64,000 bases of DNA from Neisseria gonorrhoeae (GCF_003315235.1 NZ_QNRU01000001.1:62001-126000), one strand, 5' to 3'. Shown: positions 46,501 to 56,377, counted from the first letter of the stretch. Translations and numbers: made by a program. The notes: generated by a model not told the origin, from the letters alone.

Positions 46501-47880
46501 ATGGCAAAAACGCTTAAAACCCTTTACCAATGCACCGAATGCGGCGGCACTTCCCCGAAATGGCAGGGCAAATGTCCGCATTGCGGCGAGTGGAACACGC
46601 TTCAGGAAAGCTTTGCCGCGCCCGAGCCGAAAAACGCCCGATTCCAATCTTGGGCGGCGGACACTTCGACCGTCCAATCCCTCTCCGCCGTTACCGCTGC
46701 CGAAGTGCCGCGCAATCCGACCGGTATGGGCGAACTCGACCGCGTATTGGGCGGCGGTTTGGTCGATGGCGCGGTCATCCTGCTCGGCGGCGATCCCGGC
46801 ATCGGCAAATCCACGCTGTTGTTGCAAACCATCGCCAAAATGGCGCAAAGCCGCAAAGTGCTGTACGTTTCCGGCGAAGAATCCGCCCAACAGGTCGCCC
46901 TGCGCTCGCAACGTTTGGAACTGCACGCCGAAGGCGTAAACCTGCTTGCCGAAATCCGCATGGAAGCGATTCAGGCGGCCTTGAAACAGCATCAGCCCGA
47001 AGTCGTCGTTATCGATTCCATCCAAACCATGTATTCCGACCAAATCACGTCCGCCCCCGGTTCCGTGTCGCAGGTGCGCGAATGTGCCGCCCAACTGACG
47101 CGTATGGCGAAACAAATGGGTATCGCCATGATACTGGTCGGACACGTTACCAAAGACGGAGCGATTGCCGGCCCGCGCGTGCTGGAACATATGGTCGATA
47201 CCGTGCTGTATTTCGAGGGCGACCAACATTCCAACTACCGCATGATACGCGCCATCAAAAACCGTTTCGGCGCGGCAAACGAATTGGGCGTGTTCGCGAT
47301 GACCGAAAACGGTTTGAAAGGCGTATCCAACCCGTCCGCCATCTTCCTCGCCAGCTACCGCGACGACACGCCCGGTTCGTGCGTTTTGGTTACACAGGAA
47401 GGCAGCCGCCCGCTTTTGGTCGAAATTCAGGCATTGGTCGATGACGCGCACGGCTTCACACCCAAACGCCTCAGCGTCGGATTGGAACAAAACCGCCTTG
47501 CGATGCTGCTTGCCGTGTTAAACCGGCACGGCGGCATCGCCTGTTTCGATCAGGATGTTTTTTTAAACGCCGTCGGCGGCGTGAAAATCGGCGAACCGGC
47601 GGCGGATTTGGCGGTCATCCTCGCGATGCTTTCCAGCTTCCGCAACCGCCCTATGCCTGAAAAAACCGTGGTCTTCGGTGAAATCGGCCTAAGCGGCGAA
47701 GTCCGCCCCGTCGCACGCGGACAAGAGCGGCTCAAAGAAGCGGAAAAGCTCGGCTTCAAACGCGCCATCGTCCCCAAAGCCAATATGCCGCGCAATGCCA
47801 AAGAGTTTCCGAACCTGAAAATCCACGGCGTTTCAAGTTTGCAGGAAGCCATCGATATTTGCCGCGACAGCAGGGAATAA
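46501..47880 (+). CDS. radA: DNA repair protein RadA
   Basis: A 459-residue RecA-like branch-migration helicase. The N-terminal zinc finger uses Cys11, Cys14, Cys25 and Cys28. Walker A is GDPGIGKST, and the KNRFG motif near residue 258 is typical. The Lon-like C-terminal domain is intact. The DUF302-side intergenic follows. The start codon ATG at 46501 is preceded by AGGGA. Confidence 0.96.
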   Translation: MAKTLKTLYQCTECGGTSPKWQGKCPHCGEWNTLQESFAAPEPKNARFQSWAADTSTVQSLSAVTAAEVPRNPTGMGELDRVLGGGLVDGAVILLGGDPGIGKSTLLLQTIAKMAQSRKVLYVSGEESAQQVALRSQRLELHAEGVNLLAEIRMEAIQAALKQHQPEVVVIDSIQTMYSDQITSAPGSVSQVRECAAQLTRMAKQMGIAMILVGHVTKDGAIAGPRVLEHMVDTVLYFEGDQHSNYRMIRAIKNRFGAANELGVFAMTENGLKGVSNPSAIFLASYRDDTPGSCVLVTQEGSRPLLVEIQALVDDAHGFTPKRLSVGLEQNRLAMLLAVLNRHGGIACFDQDVFLNAVGGVKIGEPAADLAVILAMLSSFRNRPMPEKTVVFGEIGLSGEVRPVARGQERLKEAEKLGFKRAIVPKANMPRNAKEFPNLKIHGVSSLQEAIDICRDSRE

Positions 47881-47886
47881 ACGGAA

Positions 47887-47917
47887 ATGCCGTCTGAAAT
47901 CAGGTTTCAGACGGCAT
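47887..47917 (+). terminator. DUS-pair terminator after radA
   Basis: Exact DUS 47887-47898 with inverted copy 47906-47917. Confidence 0.75.
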
Positions 47918-48012
47918 TTGGTTTGTGGCGGATTGAAACAAGAAGGCATACCGGCGACAGATAAGATTTGCGGCAAAGTTGCCTGTGATATGGCAAAACG
48001 CATACGCCCGTC

Positions 48013-48106
48013 ATCCCTGCGAAGGCGGGAATCCGGAATCGTCCGTTTCGGCAATGATTGGAAATCACGGTAACCCAACCGCTTGGATTCCCGACTTCGG
48101 GGGAAT
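48013..48106. repeat. dRS3-bounded repeat block (NIME-like)
   Basis: An exact dRS3 unit ATTCCCN8GGGAAT lies at 48087-48106, and a diverged one (CATCCC...GCGGGAAT) at 48013-48032, flanking about 55 bases. This is the layout of neisserial intergenic mosaic elements. It sits between radA and the DUF302 gene. Confidence 0.65.
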
Positions 48107-48154
48107 GAGGGGCGTGTGCATTTGATTTCCATCCGCCATATGTCGGCGACGGGC

Positions 48155-48634
48155 TTATTCGCCTACGGTTTTTTGTATCAGTTTTTCGGCGTTTGCCAAA
48201 GTGTTTGCCACTTCGTCGAAACTGATGCGGCTGCCGACGATGAGGGCGCGCGTATCGGTATAGGCGGTGCGTACTTTGCCGTCCGTTTCGGTAACGAGGA
48301 CGCGCAGGGGCAGTTGCAGGGCGAAGGCGGGGTCTTTGACCATCAGCGGCGTACCGGCCTTGGGCGTGCCGAAGACGATGACTTTTGCCGGCTGCATGGT
48401 CAGGCCGTTTCGGCGTGCCGCTTCCTGATGGTCGATGACGGCAAAAATGTCCATCCCTTTGCTTTTTATGGCGGTTTCAAGGCGGCTGACGGTTTCGTCA
48501 AAACTGTATTTCGAGGTGAGGGTGTGCGTGGTCATAGCGGTTTCGTTTTGGGTGGGCGGTTTGCCGGCAGGGTGTGCCGAAGCGGTTGAAATGCAGAGTG
48601 CGGATGCGGCGATCAGGGGGAGTATGTGTTTCAT
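48155..48634 (-). CDS. Secreted DUF302-domain protein
   Basis: A 159-residue protein with a signal peptide (cleavage after STASA, about residue 20). The mature part fits the DUF302 pattern: SRLETAIKSKGMDIFAVIDH, then KVIVFGTPKAGTPLM and LRVLVTETDGKVRTAYTD. It probably acts in the periplasm; substrates are unknown. Confidence 0.82.
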   Translation of the reverse strand: MKHILPLIAASALCISTASAHPAGKPPTQNETAMTTHTLTSKYSFDETVSRLETAIKSKGMDIFAVIDHQEAARRNGLTMQPAKVIVFGTPKAGTPLMVKDPAFALQLPLRVLVTETDGKVRTAYTDTRALIVGSRISFDEVANTLANAEKLIQKTVGE

Positions 48635-48720
48635 CGTATTTCCTTATCGGTTTGTTTATCGGGCTTCGGACGGGGCGGCACGCGCCGCGCCTGATGCCGT
48701 GCCGCGTGCCGGAACGCCGT

Positions 48721-48754
48721 ATGCCGTCTGAAAGCCTGTCCTTTCAGACGGCAT
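48721..48754 (-). terminator. DUS-pair terminator of the rhodanese gene
   Basis: Exact DUS 48721-48732 and inverted copy 48743-48754, five bases after the stop of the next minus-strand gene. Confidence 0.7.
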
Positions 48755-48758
48755 TGCG

Positions 48759-49118
48759 TCATTTCATCCCTTTTTTGAGCAGGTCTTCATAACCGCCGTG
48801 ATTGGCAACATTTGTATAACCTGCTTTTTTCAGCTCTTGAAGGGCGGCTTCGGCACGCCGTCCGCTGCGGCAGTAGAGGTTGACCGGCGTGTCTTTGTCG
48901 GGCGCGGCTTCGTATATGCGGCGGACGATTTGGTCGACGGGGATGTTGACCGCGTTGTGCAAATGACCTTCGCTAAATTCCTGTTCGGAACGGACATCGA
49001 TCCAAACGGCTGAATGTTGCGCGGTTTGGGCGGCGGATACGGGTTTTTGCGGGGCTGCCTGCGTGGCAAAGGCGGCTGAGGCAATGAGTGCGGCGGTAAT
49101 CAATTGTTTGATATTCAT
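48759..49118 (-). CDS. Periplasmic rhodanese-like sulfurtransferase
   Basis: A 119-residue single-domain PspE-type rhodanese with a signal peptide (about residues 1-22, cleavage at TQA-A). The active-site loop is YCRSGRRAE (Cys persulfide). EVRSEQEFSEGHLHNAVNIP-type motifs are present (VWIDVRSEQEF). It lies 38 bases before the recB stop on the same strand. Confidence 0.88.
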   Translation of the reverse strand: MNIKQLITAALIASAAFATQAAPQKPVSAAQTAQHSAVWIDVRSEQEFSEGHLHNAVNIPVDQIVRRIYEAAPDKDTPVNLYCRSGRRAEAALQELKKAGYTNVANHGGYEDLLKKGMK

Positions 49119-49156
49119 AGGGTTCTCCTGCGGTTGTCGTCTTAAGGGACGGGAAG

Positions 49157-52100
49157 TTATTTTATCTGTTCCAAAGCGGCGGCATCTATGTCCCAACGCC
49201 AAACGCCGCCGCCTTTGCCATCCAATCCGCGCAAAAACAGGTAGCGGACGGAAACGGCGGCGGGCGGTTGTCCGCGCAGTTTGAAGTAGCGCGCGGCGGC
49301 AACGGCGTAAATCAGTGCCTGAAGGTAATAGTGCTGGTGCGCGACGGCTTCGTCCATCGCCTGCCGCGTGTAGGCGGATAGGTGGTTGGATTTGTAGTCG
49401 ATGATGCAGATATTGCCGTCGGGGTCTTGGCAGACCATATCGATAAAGCCGTTTAAAAAGCCGTTGACGGTGTGGAAGTCGATCGTCTCGGCGGCGGCAC
49501 GGCAGACTTCGGGCAGCCTGATGTCGTCGCGGGCAAGCCAGTCGCGCAGCCGTTTGAGGCCGAAGTCTTCGGTGTGGAGGGTAAAGCCCATTTCGGGACG
49601 GCGGCACCCGGGCGGGATGTCGGACAGGCCGTATGCCCCAGTCAGCGGCGTTTTGCGGCAGGCTTCCGCCATTTCGGCAACGGCGGGCAGCCATATTTCT
49701 TCAAAACCGTATTTTTTCAGCTTGTCGGCAATGAGGGTTTCCTGTTCGGCGGCTGCTTGTCCGAATTTGAAATCTTCAAGAATTTCGTGCAGGCACAGCC
49801 CCGCCTGCGTGCCTTTCGGAAAGTCGTGTATCGATATGCCGTCTGAAGCCGTCGGCGTTTCAGACGGCATCGCCGGCACCGAGGTTTCGGCGGCATCCAA
49901 GGACGGGCAGGCATCTTCTTCGCCGCCGTCGGGCGTTTGGGTATGGCGGCTTAAGGCGGTAAAGCTGGTGTGGCGGACAAATCGGAATCCGCGTTCGGGA
50001 ATGCTGTTTGCGGCAAATTCGGCGGCTTGATCGGCGTTGCCGCGATAGGCGGCAGGGGGCGGCGCATCTTCTGTGAAGGCGAAATCCGTGCCGGCCGGGG
50101 CATTGTCCGCCACGCGCCGCCAGTTGCGTTTGAGCATCGTTATGCCGTCTTTTTCACACGCATAGGTACGGCGGACGGTTTCGCGGCTGTCTTGCGGCAA
50201 GCCTTCGATCAGGTAGGCGAGGGGGTTGTCGGCGGTATCGGAAGAATAGGCGGCGTAGATGTTGAGCTGTTCCTCGGCACGCGTCAGCGCGACATAAAGC
50301 AGGCGCAGGCGTTCCGCCATTTCTTCGTCGGCGTATTGCTTCTGTTCGCTTTCCGACAGTTGCGCCTTTGCCAAAAGTTCGGCCCGGTTTGCGCCTTGGT
50401 GGAGGATTTGCCAGTCGGACGGTCCGGTATCTTGCGCGTCCCACGCAAACGGGCAGTACACCAGCGGATACTGCAAACCTTTCGAGGCGTGCATGGTAAC
50501 GATTTTGACCAAATCTTCGTCGCTTTCCAAACGGATGGCGCGGTTGTCGCCGCCGTTGTTGCCGGCCAGGCTGATTTGATCGCGCAGCCATTTGTGCAGT
50601 GCGGCGGGGTTGCGGTTTTGCGCGTCTTCGGCGGCAAGCAGTTCGAGCAGTTGGAAATAATTGGTCAGGCTGCGCCCGTTGTTCCGGCTTAAGAGGCGCG
50701 TTTCGATGCCGTGTGTTTGGGAAAACTGCTGCATAGCGGCGAAAATGCCGTATTTTTGCCATATGTCGAGCGCGGTTCGGGCAGATTCCGCCCAATGCAA
50801 AATCTCGCTTTCGTTTTGGTTGAAGTCGTGCAATTGCTGCGCGTCATAACCGAATATGCCGCTTGTCAGGACAAAGCGCAGCGTTCCGGCGCGGCGCGGT
50901 TCGAGCCAGAAGCCGATGAGCGCGGACAGGGCGGCGGCTTCGGGCGAGGCGAACACGGATTCGCGCGAAAGCAGGACGCTTTGCACCTGCCGTTTTTTCA
51001 GTGCGGCGGAAATCATCACCGCCTCGTTGTGCGTGCGTACCAGAACGGCAATATCGCCCGACTGCAACGGGCGGCCTTTGAAATTCAGACGGCCTCCGGA
51101 GGCTTCGTTGAGCGCGTGGGCGATTTCGTCGGCGCAATAGTCGGCGGCACGGCGGCGCAAAACGTCTTTGTTGGCTTTTTCATTGTCGTTTTCGTGCAGC
51201 CAACGGAGCTGTACGGCAGGACGTTTGGGCGACAACCTGCTTTCGGCACGCGCCGCACCGACTTCCGAATAGCCGATGTTTTCCAAAACGAACGGGCGTT
51301 CTTTGAGGCGGAACAGCGCGCCGATGCTGCCGATAAGCGCGGCGTGGCTGCGGTAGTTGGTGGCGAGCGTGTAGCGGTGCCGCGCGTCTTCCGCCGCCTG
51401 AAGGTAGGCGTAAATGTCCGCACCGCGAAAGCTGTAAATCGCCTGTTTGGGGTCGCCGACGAGGAACAGCGGGCGGTTTCGGGCGATGAAAATCTTTTGG
51501 AAGATTTCGTATTGCAGCGGGTCGGTGTCTTGGAACTCGTCGATCAGCGCGATTTCCCAGTTTTCGGCAACGGCGCGGGCGGGGGTTTCGGCGTGCGGAT
51601 TGTCGGTCAGCGCGGTGTGGACATCGAGCAGCAGGTCGTCGAAACCGCGTTCGCGGCGCGATTTTTTCATTTCGGCAAGGCTGCTGTTGAGATATTCGAT
51701 TAAATCCAGTTGCAGCCGGATCATTGTTGTTTCTTCCGCTTCTTCGAGTGCGTTCAAATCGCGCCCGAAGTCTGCCAGTTTCTGCAATTCGGCAAATACT
51801 GCCGCATCGGGCGTTTTGCCTTTTTTCAGTCCGGCTTCAAGTTTGTCGGATGAGAGTTTCAAGAGCCGTTCGTGCGTGTCTTTGTCCAGACAGGGCAGTT
51901 GTCCGGCGGCGGATTTTTGTGCCAGTTCTTTAAAAAGGTTGCCGAAGCTGTTTTTGCGGTAACTGTTGCCGTTGAGGTCGGGATGGATGCGCCAAAAGCC
52001 GGCTTCCAGCTCGGGCAGCAGGCGGCAGACGGTTTGCCATGAGGTTTCGGCGTCGCGCTGCGCCTGTTTCAAATCCGCCTGCGGACGGCGGAAATTCAGG

Positions 52101-52759
52101 TACGGGCGGGACAGGTAGGCGCGGATTTGGGCAAGGACGGTTTGCGGCACAGCTTTGCGTTTAAACGCCAATGCGGCAAGCACCGGGTCGCCGCTGACGC
52201 GTTCCCGCCAAAAATCTTGAGCCGGGACAAGCAGGCGGTCGCCGTCTTCTTCGGTCAGTTCGACATCGAACGGTGCTTGGCACAGGAAGGCGTAGTCGCG
52301 CAGGATGCGCTGGCAGAAGCCGTGGATGGTGTAGATGGCGGCGTTGTCGAATTGCCCGATGGCGGCCTTGAGGCGGACAATCAGACGCGTCCGGCTTTCT
52401 TTTTGCAAAGCCTGTTCCAAGAGTGCGGGCAGGAAGGTGTCGCCTTCGTGGTGTTCGGCGCAGTAGGCGGCAATGCCGTCTGAAAGCGTGTCGTCTCCAA
52501 GTTCGGCAATTTCTTTGCTTTCCAAAACCTGCAACACATCGTCCAAACGCGCGCGCAGGCGTGTTTTCAGCTCGGCAGTGGCGGCTTTGGTGAAGGTAAC
52601 GACCAATACGCGCTCGACGCTTTTTTGTTCCAATACGATCAGGCGCGTAAACAGGGCGGCAATGCCGTAGGTTTTGCCGGTGCCGGCAGAGGCCTCAATC
52701 AGGTTGGTGCCGGAAATGGGGGCGGTCAGCGGGTCGAATGCTCGGATGGGTGCGGACAT
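49157..52759 (-). CDS. recB: Exodeoxyribonuclease V beta subunit
   Basis: A 1200-residue helicase-nuclease of RecBCD. Walker A is EASAGTGKTY near residue 22; helicase motifs continue through FLVGDPKQAIYSFRGAD and the VALTRAEEQ motif. The nuclease domain at the C-terminus shows GFIDMVCQD and IIDYKSNHL. A DUS pair (49836-49870) is translated in frame between helicase and nuclease. RecB is required for repair and affects natural transformation in Neisseria. Confidence 0.96.
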   Translation of the reverse strand: MSAPIRAFDPLTAPISGTNLIEASAGTGKTYGIAALFTRLIVLEQKSVERVLVVTFTKAATAELKTRLRARLDDVLQVLESKEIAELGDDTLSDGIAAYCAEHHEGDTFLPALLEQALQKESRTRLIVRLKAAIGQFDNAAIYTIHGFCQRILRDYAFLCQAPFDVELTEEDGDRLLVPAQDFWRERVSGDPVLAALAFKRKAVPQTVLAQIRAYLSRPYLNFRRPQADLKQAQRDAETSWQTVCRLLPELEAGFWRIHPDLNGNSYRKNSFGNLFKELAQKSAAGQLPCLDKDTHERLLKLSSDKLEAGLKKGKTPDAAVFAELQKLADFGRDLNALEEAEETTMIRLQLDLIEYLNSSLAEMKKSRRERGFDDLLLDVHTALTDNPHAETPARAVAENWEIALIDEFQDTDPLQYEIFQKIFIARNRPLFLVGDPKQAIYSFRGADIYAYLQAAEDARHRYTLATNYRSHAALIGSIGALFRLKERPFVLENIGYSEVGAARAESRLSPKRPAVQLRWLHENDNEKANKDVLRRRAADYCADEIAHALNEASGGRLNFKGRPLQSGDIAVLVRTHNEAVMISAALKKRQVQSVLLSRESVFASPEAAALSALIGFWLEPRRAGTLRFVLTSGIFGYDAQQLHDFNQNESEILHWAESARTALDIWQKYGIFAAMQQFSQTHGIETRLLSRNNGRSLTNYFQLLELLAAEDAQNRNPAALHKWLRDQISLAGNNGGDNRAIRLESDEDLVKIVTMHASKGLQYPLVYCPFAWDAQDTGPSDWQILHQGANRAELLAKAQLSESEQKQYADEEMAERLRLLYVALTRAEEQLNIYAAYSSDTADNPLAYLIEGLPQDSRETVRRTYACEKDGITMLKRNWRRVADNAPAGTDFAFTEDAPPPAAYRGNADQAAEFAANSIPERGFRFVRHTSFTALSRHTQTPDGGEEDACPSLDAAETSVPAMPSETPTASDGISIHDFPKGTQAGLCLHEILEDFKFGQAAAEQETLIADKLKKYGFEEIWLPAVAEMAEACRKTPLTGAYGLSDIPPGCRRPEMGFTLHTEDFGLKRLRDWLARDDIRLPEVCRAAAETIDFHTVNGFLNGFIDMVCQDPDGNICIIDYKSNHLSAYTRQAMDEAVAHQHYYLQALIYAVAAARYFKLRGQPPAAVSVRYLFLRGLDGKGGGVWRWDIDAAALEQIK

Positions 52760-52796
52760 AGCGTGTATGAAAACGGTTGGACGGTAAAACGGGAAA

Positions 52797-52827
52797 ATGC
52801 CGTCTGAAAAAGGGTTTCAGACGGCAT
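52797..52827 (-). terminator. DUS-pair terminator of the DyP gene
   Basis: Exact DUS 52797-52808 and inverted copy 52816-52827; it lies just after the DyP stop on the minus strand. Confidence 0.7.
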
Positions 52828-52835
52828 CGTCCGGC

Positions 52836-53744
52836 TTAGAGGTTTTGCAGGCGTTCGACGGACGGCGCGTAGTAGTATCCGCCCGAAACGGCGGCGGAGA
52901 GGTGTCGGAGCAGCAGGTCGGTTTTGCCGTCCGTGTCGCCGAACATACTCAATAATTGCGCTTCGATATTATGCAGCGTGCGGCAGTATGCGGTAAACAT
53001 CAAACCGTGTTCGCCGCTGATTTTGCCGAAGGGCAGGCTGCGGCGGACGATTTTCAGGCCGACTCCGTTTTCTTTCAGGTTGACGCGGCCGAGGTGCGAA
53101 TCGGGCAGGCGGACATCGCGGCTGAATTCGTCGTCGGTTTCCTTGCTGCGTCCGACCGAGGCCTCCTGTTCGGCGACGGGGACGGCATCCCATTTTTTCA
53201 AATCGTGCAGGTATTTTTGCAGCAGGACATAGCTGCCGCCTGCATCGGGCAGCCCTTCGGGGATGATGGCGACTTCGCGGATTGTTTCATCGCCTTGCGG
53301 GTTTTCCGTGCCGTCGACGAAACCGTCCAGCCCGCGATCCTGATACAGGCGCAAACCGTGTTCTTCGGACGCGACGCATATGCTGTCGCCGAACGCGCCC
53401 AAAACGGATTGGGCAAGCGCGTAGGCTGCGTTTTGGCGGAAGGATTGGATGTGGATGGACATATCGTGCTGCGTGGACGGCGCAAGCCCGTTGCCCATTT
53501 CGGGGAAGGGTTTGATTTCACTGCCTTCATCCGTGTGTCCGAATGTTGCCCAAGCTTTGCTGCCGAAGGCGATGGTCAGACCCAAAATATCGTCCGGAAA
53601 GCGGGCTTTCAAGGCGGATAACGCGTCGAGCGAAGCGCGGCAGGCGGCTTTAATATCGTTGAGGCGGTTGGCGGCGAAGTCGGCTTCGATAAAGATGCCG
53701 GCTTGGGCGTGGTCGGGAATGATGGCGGATTGGGGCGTGTTCAT
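52836..53744 (-). CDS. Dye-decolorizing-type haem peroxidase
   Basis: A 302-residue DyP peroxidase with the GxxDG motif GFVDGTENPQGDE and a haem-ligand region near His in DSHLGRVN. The first residues SAIIPDHAQAGIFIEADF are family-like. I chose the ATG at 53744 (after AAAGGAAC), which drops an unrelated upstream frame. It is a cytosolic one; there is no signal peptide. Confidence 0.88.
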   Translation of the reverse strand: MNTPQSAIIPDHAQAGIFIEADFAANRLNDIKAACRASLDALSALKARFPDDILGLTIAFGSKAWATFGHTDEGSEIKPFPEMGNGLAPSTQHDMSIHIQSFRQNAAYALAQSVLGAFGDSICVASEEHGLRLYQDRGLDGFVDGTENPQGDETIREVAIIPEGLPDAGGSYVLLQKYLHDLKKWDAVPVAEQEASVGRSKETDDEFSRDVRLPDSHLGRVNLKENGVGLKIVRRSLPFGKISGEHGLMFTAYCRTLHNIEAQLLSMFGDTDGKTDLLLRHLSAAVSGGYYYAPSVERLQNL

Positions 53745-54031
53745 GAGATGTTCCTTTTTGGTGTCATCTGTTTCGGGTGGATTATAGCACCGAATCGGCA
53801 GGCGGATTTTTGCCGGAACGGCGTGCGTGAATCCGCCGTTTGCATACCTGATGCCGCTTTTCGGTTTCGTGCCGCCCGCCGCCTTTCCCGCCCCCTTTAT
53901 TTCCGCTTCCGGCGGCTTCGGCATATCTTTCCCATTCCGATTTGGAATAACCATATAAAAAAAGTATTCTTTGTGTTTGCCGCAATTTCACTTAGAATGC
54001 CGCACTTGCACACTTTTTACAGGAGGGAATG

Positions 54032-54856
54032 ATGTTGAAAAAATTCGTACTCGGCGGCATTGCCGCATTGGTTTTGGCGGCCTGCGGCGGTTCGGAAAGC
54101 GGCAGCGGAGCATCTTCCGCGCCTGCACAATCGGCAATTTCCGGTTCTTTAATCGAGCGCATCAACAATAAAGGCACGGTTACCGTCGGCACGGAAGGCA
54201 CTTACGCACCGTTTACCTACCACGACAAAGACGGCAAACTGACCGGTTACGACGTGGAAGTAACCCGCGCCGTGGCGGAAAAACTGGGCGTAAAAGTCGA
54301 GTTTAAAGAAACGCAATGGGATTCGATGATGGCGGGTTTGAAAGCCGGACGTTTCGACGTGGTGGCAAACCAAGTCGGCCTGACCAGCCCCGAACGCCAG
54401 GCGACATTTGACAAATCCGAACCTTACAGCTGGAGCGGTGCGGTTTTGGTTGCGCATAACGACAGCAACATTAAATCCATAGCCGACATCAAAGGCGTGA
54501 AAACCGCGCAATCCCTGACCAGCAACTACGGCGAAAAAGCCAAAGCCGCAGGTGCGGAACTCGTGCCGGTGGACGGTTTGGCGCAATCGCTGACCCTGAT
54601 TGAACAAAAACGCGCCGATGCGACGTTGAACGATGAATTGGCGGTTTTGGACTATCTGAAGAAAAACCCGAATGCGGGGGTGAAAATCGTGTGGTCCGCG
54701 CCTGCCGATGAAAAAGTCGGTTCCGGTCTGATTGTCAACAAGGGCAATGACGAGGCCGTGGCGAAATTCAGCACGGCAATCAACGAGCTGAAAGCCGACG
54801 GCACGTTGAAAAAACTGGGCGAACAATTCTTCGGAAAAGACATCAGTGTTCAATAA
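54032..54856 (+). CDS. Amino-acid (cystine-type) ABC transporter substrate-binding lipoprotein
   Basis: A 274-residue lipoprotein with lipobox LAAC (Cys18), then an SBP type 3 domain (GTYAPFTYHDKDGKLTGYDVEV start). The gonococcal Ngo0372-type protein, which binds cystine, is of this class; I recall this operon as that transporter. AGGAGGG at 54021-54027 fits the second ATG (54032), not the first (54029). The permease overlaps its end. Confidence 0.85.
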   Translation: MLKKFVLGGIAALVLAACGGSESGSGASSAPAQSAISGSLIERINNKGTVTVGTEGTYAPFTYHDKDGKLTGYDVEVTRAVAEKLGVKVEFKETQWDSMMAGLKAGRFDVVANQVGLTSPERQATFDKSEPYSWSGAVLVAHNDSNIKSIADIKGVKTAQSLTSNYGEKAKAAGAELVPVDGLAQSLTLIEQKRADATLNDELAVLDYLKKNPNAGVKIVWSAPADEKVGSGLIVNKGNDEAVAKFSTAINELKADGTLKKLGEQFFGKDISVQ

Positions 54857-55562
54857 TTTCCTTGCCTCTCTGCCGTTTATGACGGAAACACGCGCTGATA
54901 TGCTCATCAGCGCGTTTTGGCCCATGGTTAAAGCCGGCTTTACAGTGTCTTTGCCTTTGGCGATCGCTTCTTTCGTTATCGGCATGATTATTGCCGTAGC
55001 CGTTGCTTTGGTAAGAATCATGCCTTCCGGCGGTATTTTCCAAAAATGCTTGTTGAAGCTGGTGGAATTTTATATTTCCGTCGTTCGCGGTACGCCGCTG
55101 TTGGTTCAGCTTGTGATTGTGTTTTACGGGCTGCCGTCCGTCGGCATCTATATCAATCCGATTCCCGCCGCCATCATCGGCTTTTCGCTCAATGTCGGCG
55201 CATACGCTTCCGAAACCATACGCGCGGCGATTTTGTCCGTGCCGAAAGGGCAGTGGGAAGCAGGTTTCTCCATCGGTATGACCTATATGCAGACGTTCCG
55301 CCGCATCGTCGCACCGCAGGCATTCCGCGTCGCCGTTCCGCCGTTGAGCAACGAGTTTATCGGCTTGTTCAAAAACACCTCGCTTGCCGCCGTGGTAACG
55401 GTAACGGAGCTTTTCCGTGTCGCACAGGAAACGGCAAACCGCACTTATGACTTTTTGCCTGTCTATATCGAAGCTGCATTGGTTTATTGGTGTTTCTGTA
55501 AAGTGCTGTTTTTGATTCAGGCGCGTTTGGAAAAACGTTTCGACCGTTATGTCGCCAAATAA
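54846..55562 (+). CDS. Amino-acid ABC transporter permease
   Basis: A 238-residue HisMQ-type permease with about five membrane segments and the EAA-loop QWEAGFSIGMTYMQTFRRIVAPQAFRV. It overlaps the binding-protein gene by 11 bases; the start is GTG at 54846 (after GGAAAAG). Confidence 0.88.
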   Translation: MFNNFLASLPFMTETRADMLISAFWPMVKAGFTVSLPLAIASFVIGMIIAVAVALVRIMPSGGIFQKCLLKLVEFYISVVRGTPLLVQLVIVFYGLPSVGIYINPIPAAIIGFSLNVGAYASETIRAAILSVPKGQWEAGFSIGMTYMQTFRRIVAPQAFRVAVPPLSNEFIGLFKNTSLAAVVTVTELFRVAQETANRTYDFLPVYIEAALVYWCFCKVLFLIQARLEKRFDRYVAK

Positions 55563-55571
55563 GGAGTTGTC

Positions 55572-56327
55572 ATGATTAAAATCCGCAATATCCATAAGAC
55601 CTTTGGCGAAAACACCATTTTGCGCGGCATCGATTTGGATGTGGGCAAAGGGCAGGTGGTCGTCATCCTCGGGCCTTCCGGCTCGGGTAAAACAACATTT
55701 CTGCGCTGCCTAAACGCGTTGGAAATGCCCGAAGACGGACAAATCGAGTTCGACAACGCGCGGCCGTTATGCATTGATTTTTCCAAAAAAACAAGCAAAC
55801 ACGATATTTTGGCACTGCGCCGCAAGTCCGGAATGGTATTCCAACAATACAACCTCTTCCCGCATAAAACCGTGTTGGAAAACGTGATGGAAGGGCCGGT
55901 TGCCGTACAGGGCAAGCCTGCCGCCCAAGCGCGCGAAGAGGCTTTGAAACTGCTGGAAAAAGTCGGCTTGGGCGATAAAGTGGATTTGTATCCCTACCAG
56001 CTTTCCGGCGGTCAGCAGCAGCGTGTCGGTATCGCCCGCGCACTGGCGATTCAGCCTGAATTGATGCTGTTTGACGAACCCACTTCCGCGCTGGACCCCG
56101 AGTTGGTGCAAGACGTGTTGGACGCCATGAAGGAATTGGCGCGGGAAGGTTGGACGATGGTCGTCGTTACCCACGAAATCAAGTTCACGCTGGAAGTTGC
56201 CACGAACGTCGTCGTGATGGACGGCGGCGTTATCGTAGAGCAGGGCAGCCCGAAAGAGTTGTTCGACCACCTCAAACACGAACGGACGCGGAGATTTTTA
56301 AGCCAAATCCAATCTGCCAAGATTTGA
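55572..56327 (+). CDS. Amino-acid ABC transporter ATPase
   Basis: A 251-residue ATPase with Walker A GPSGSGKTT, signature LSGGQQQR, Walker B LMLFDEPTSALDPE and H-loop VTHEIKF. It is the last gene of the three-gene importer and ends at a DUS terminator. Confidence 0.95.
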   Translation: MIKIRNIHKTFGENTILRGIDLDVGKGQVVVILGPSGSGKTTFLRCLNALEMPEDGQIEFDNARPLCIDFSKKTSKHDILALRRKSGMVFQQYNLFPHKTVLENVMEGPVAVQGKPAAQAREEALKLLEKVGLGDKVDLYPYQLSGGQQQRVGIARALAIQPELMLFDEPTSALDPELVQDVLDAMKELAREGWTMVVVTHEIKFTLEVATNVVVMDGGVIVEQGSPKELFDHLKHERTRRFLSQIQSAKI

Positions 56328-56344
56328 TTGGCTACTTGTGAAAA

Positions 56345-56377
56345 ATGCCGTCTGAAAGTTTCAGACGGCATTTTTTC
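56345..56377. terminator. Bidirectional DUS-pair terminator
   Basis: Exact DUS 56345-56356, inverted copy 56360-56371, then TTTTTT. It separates the convergent ABC operon and pgm. Confidence 0.85.

Noticed and set aside
51447-51962. A plus-strand frame within recB
   Set aside because: It is an antisense shadow of the RecB helicase region, with no independent signals.
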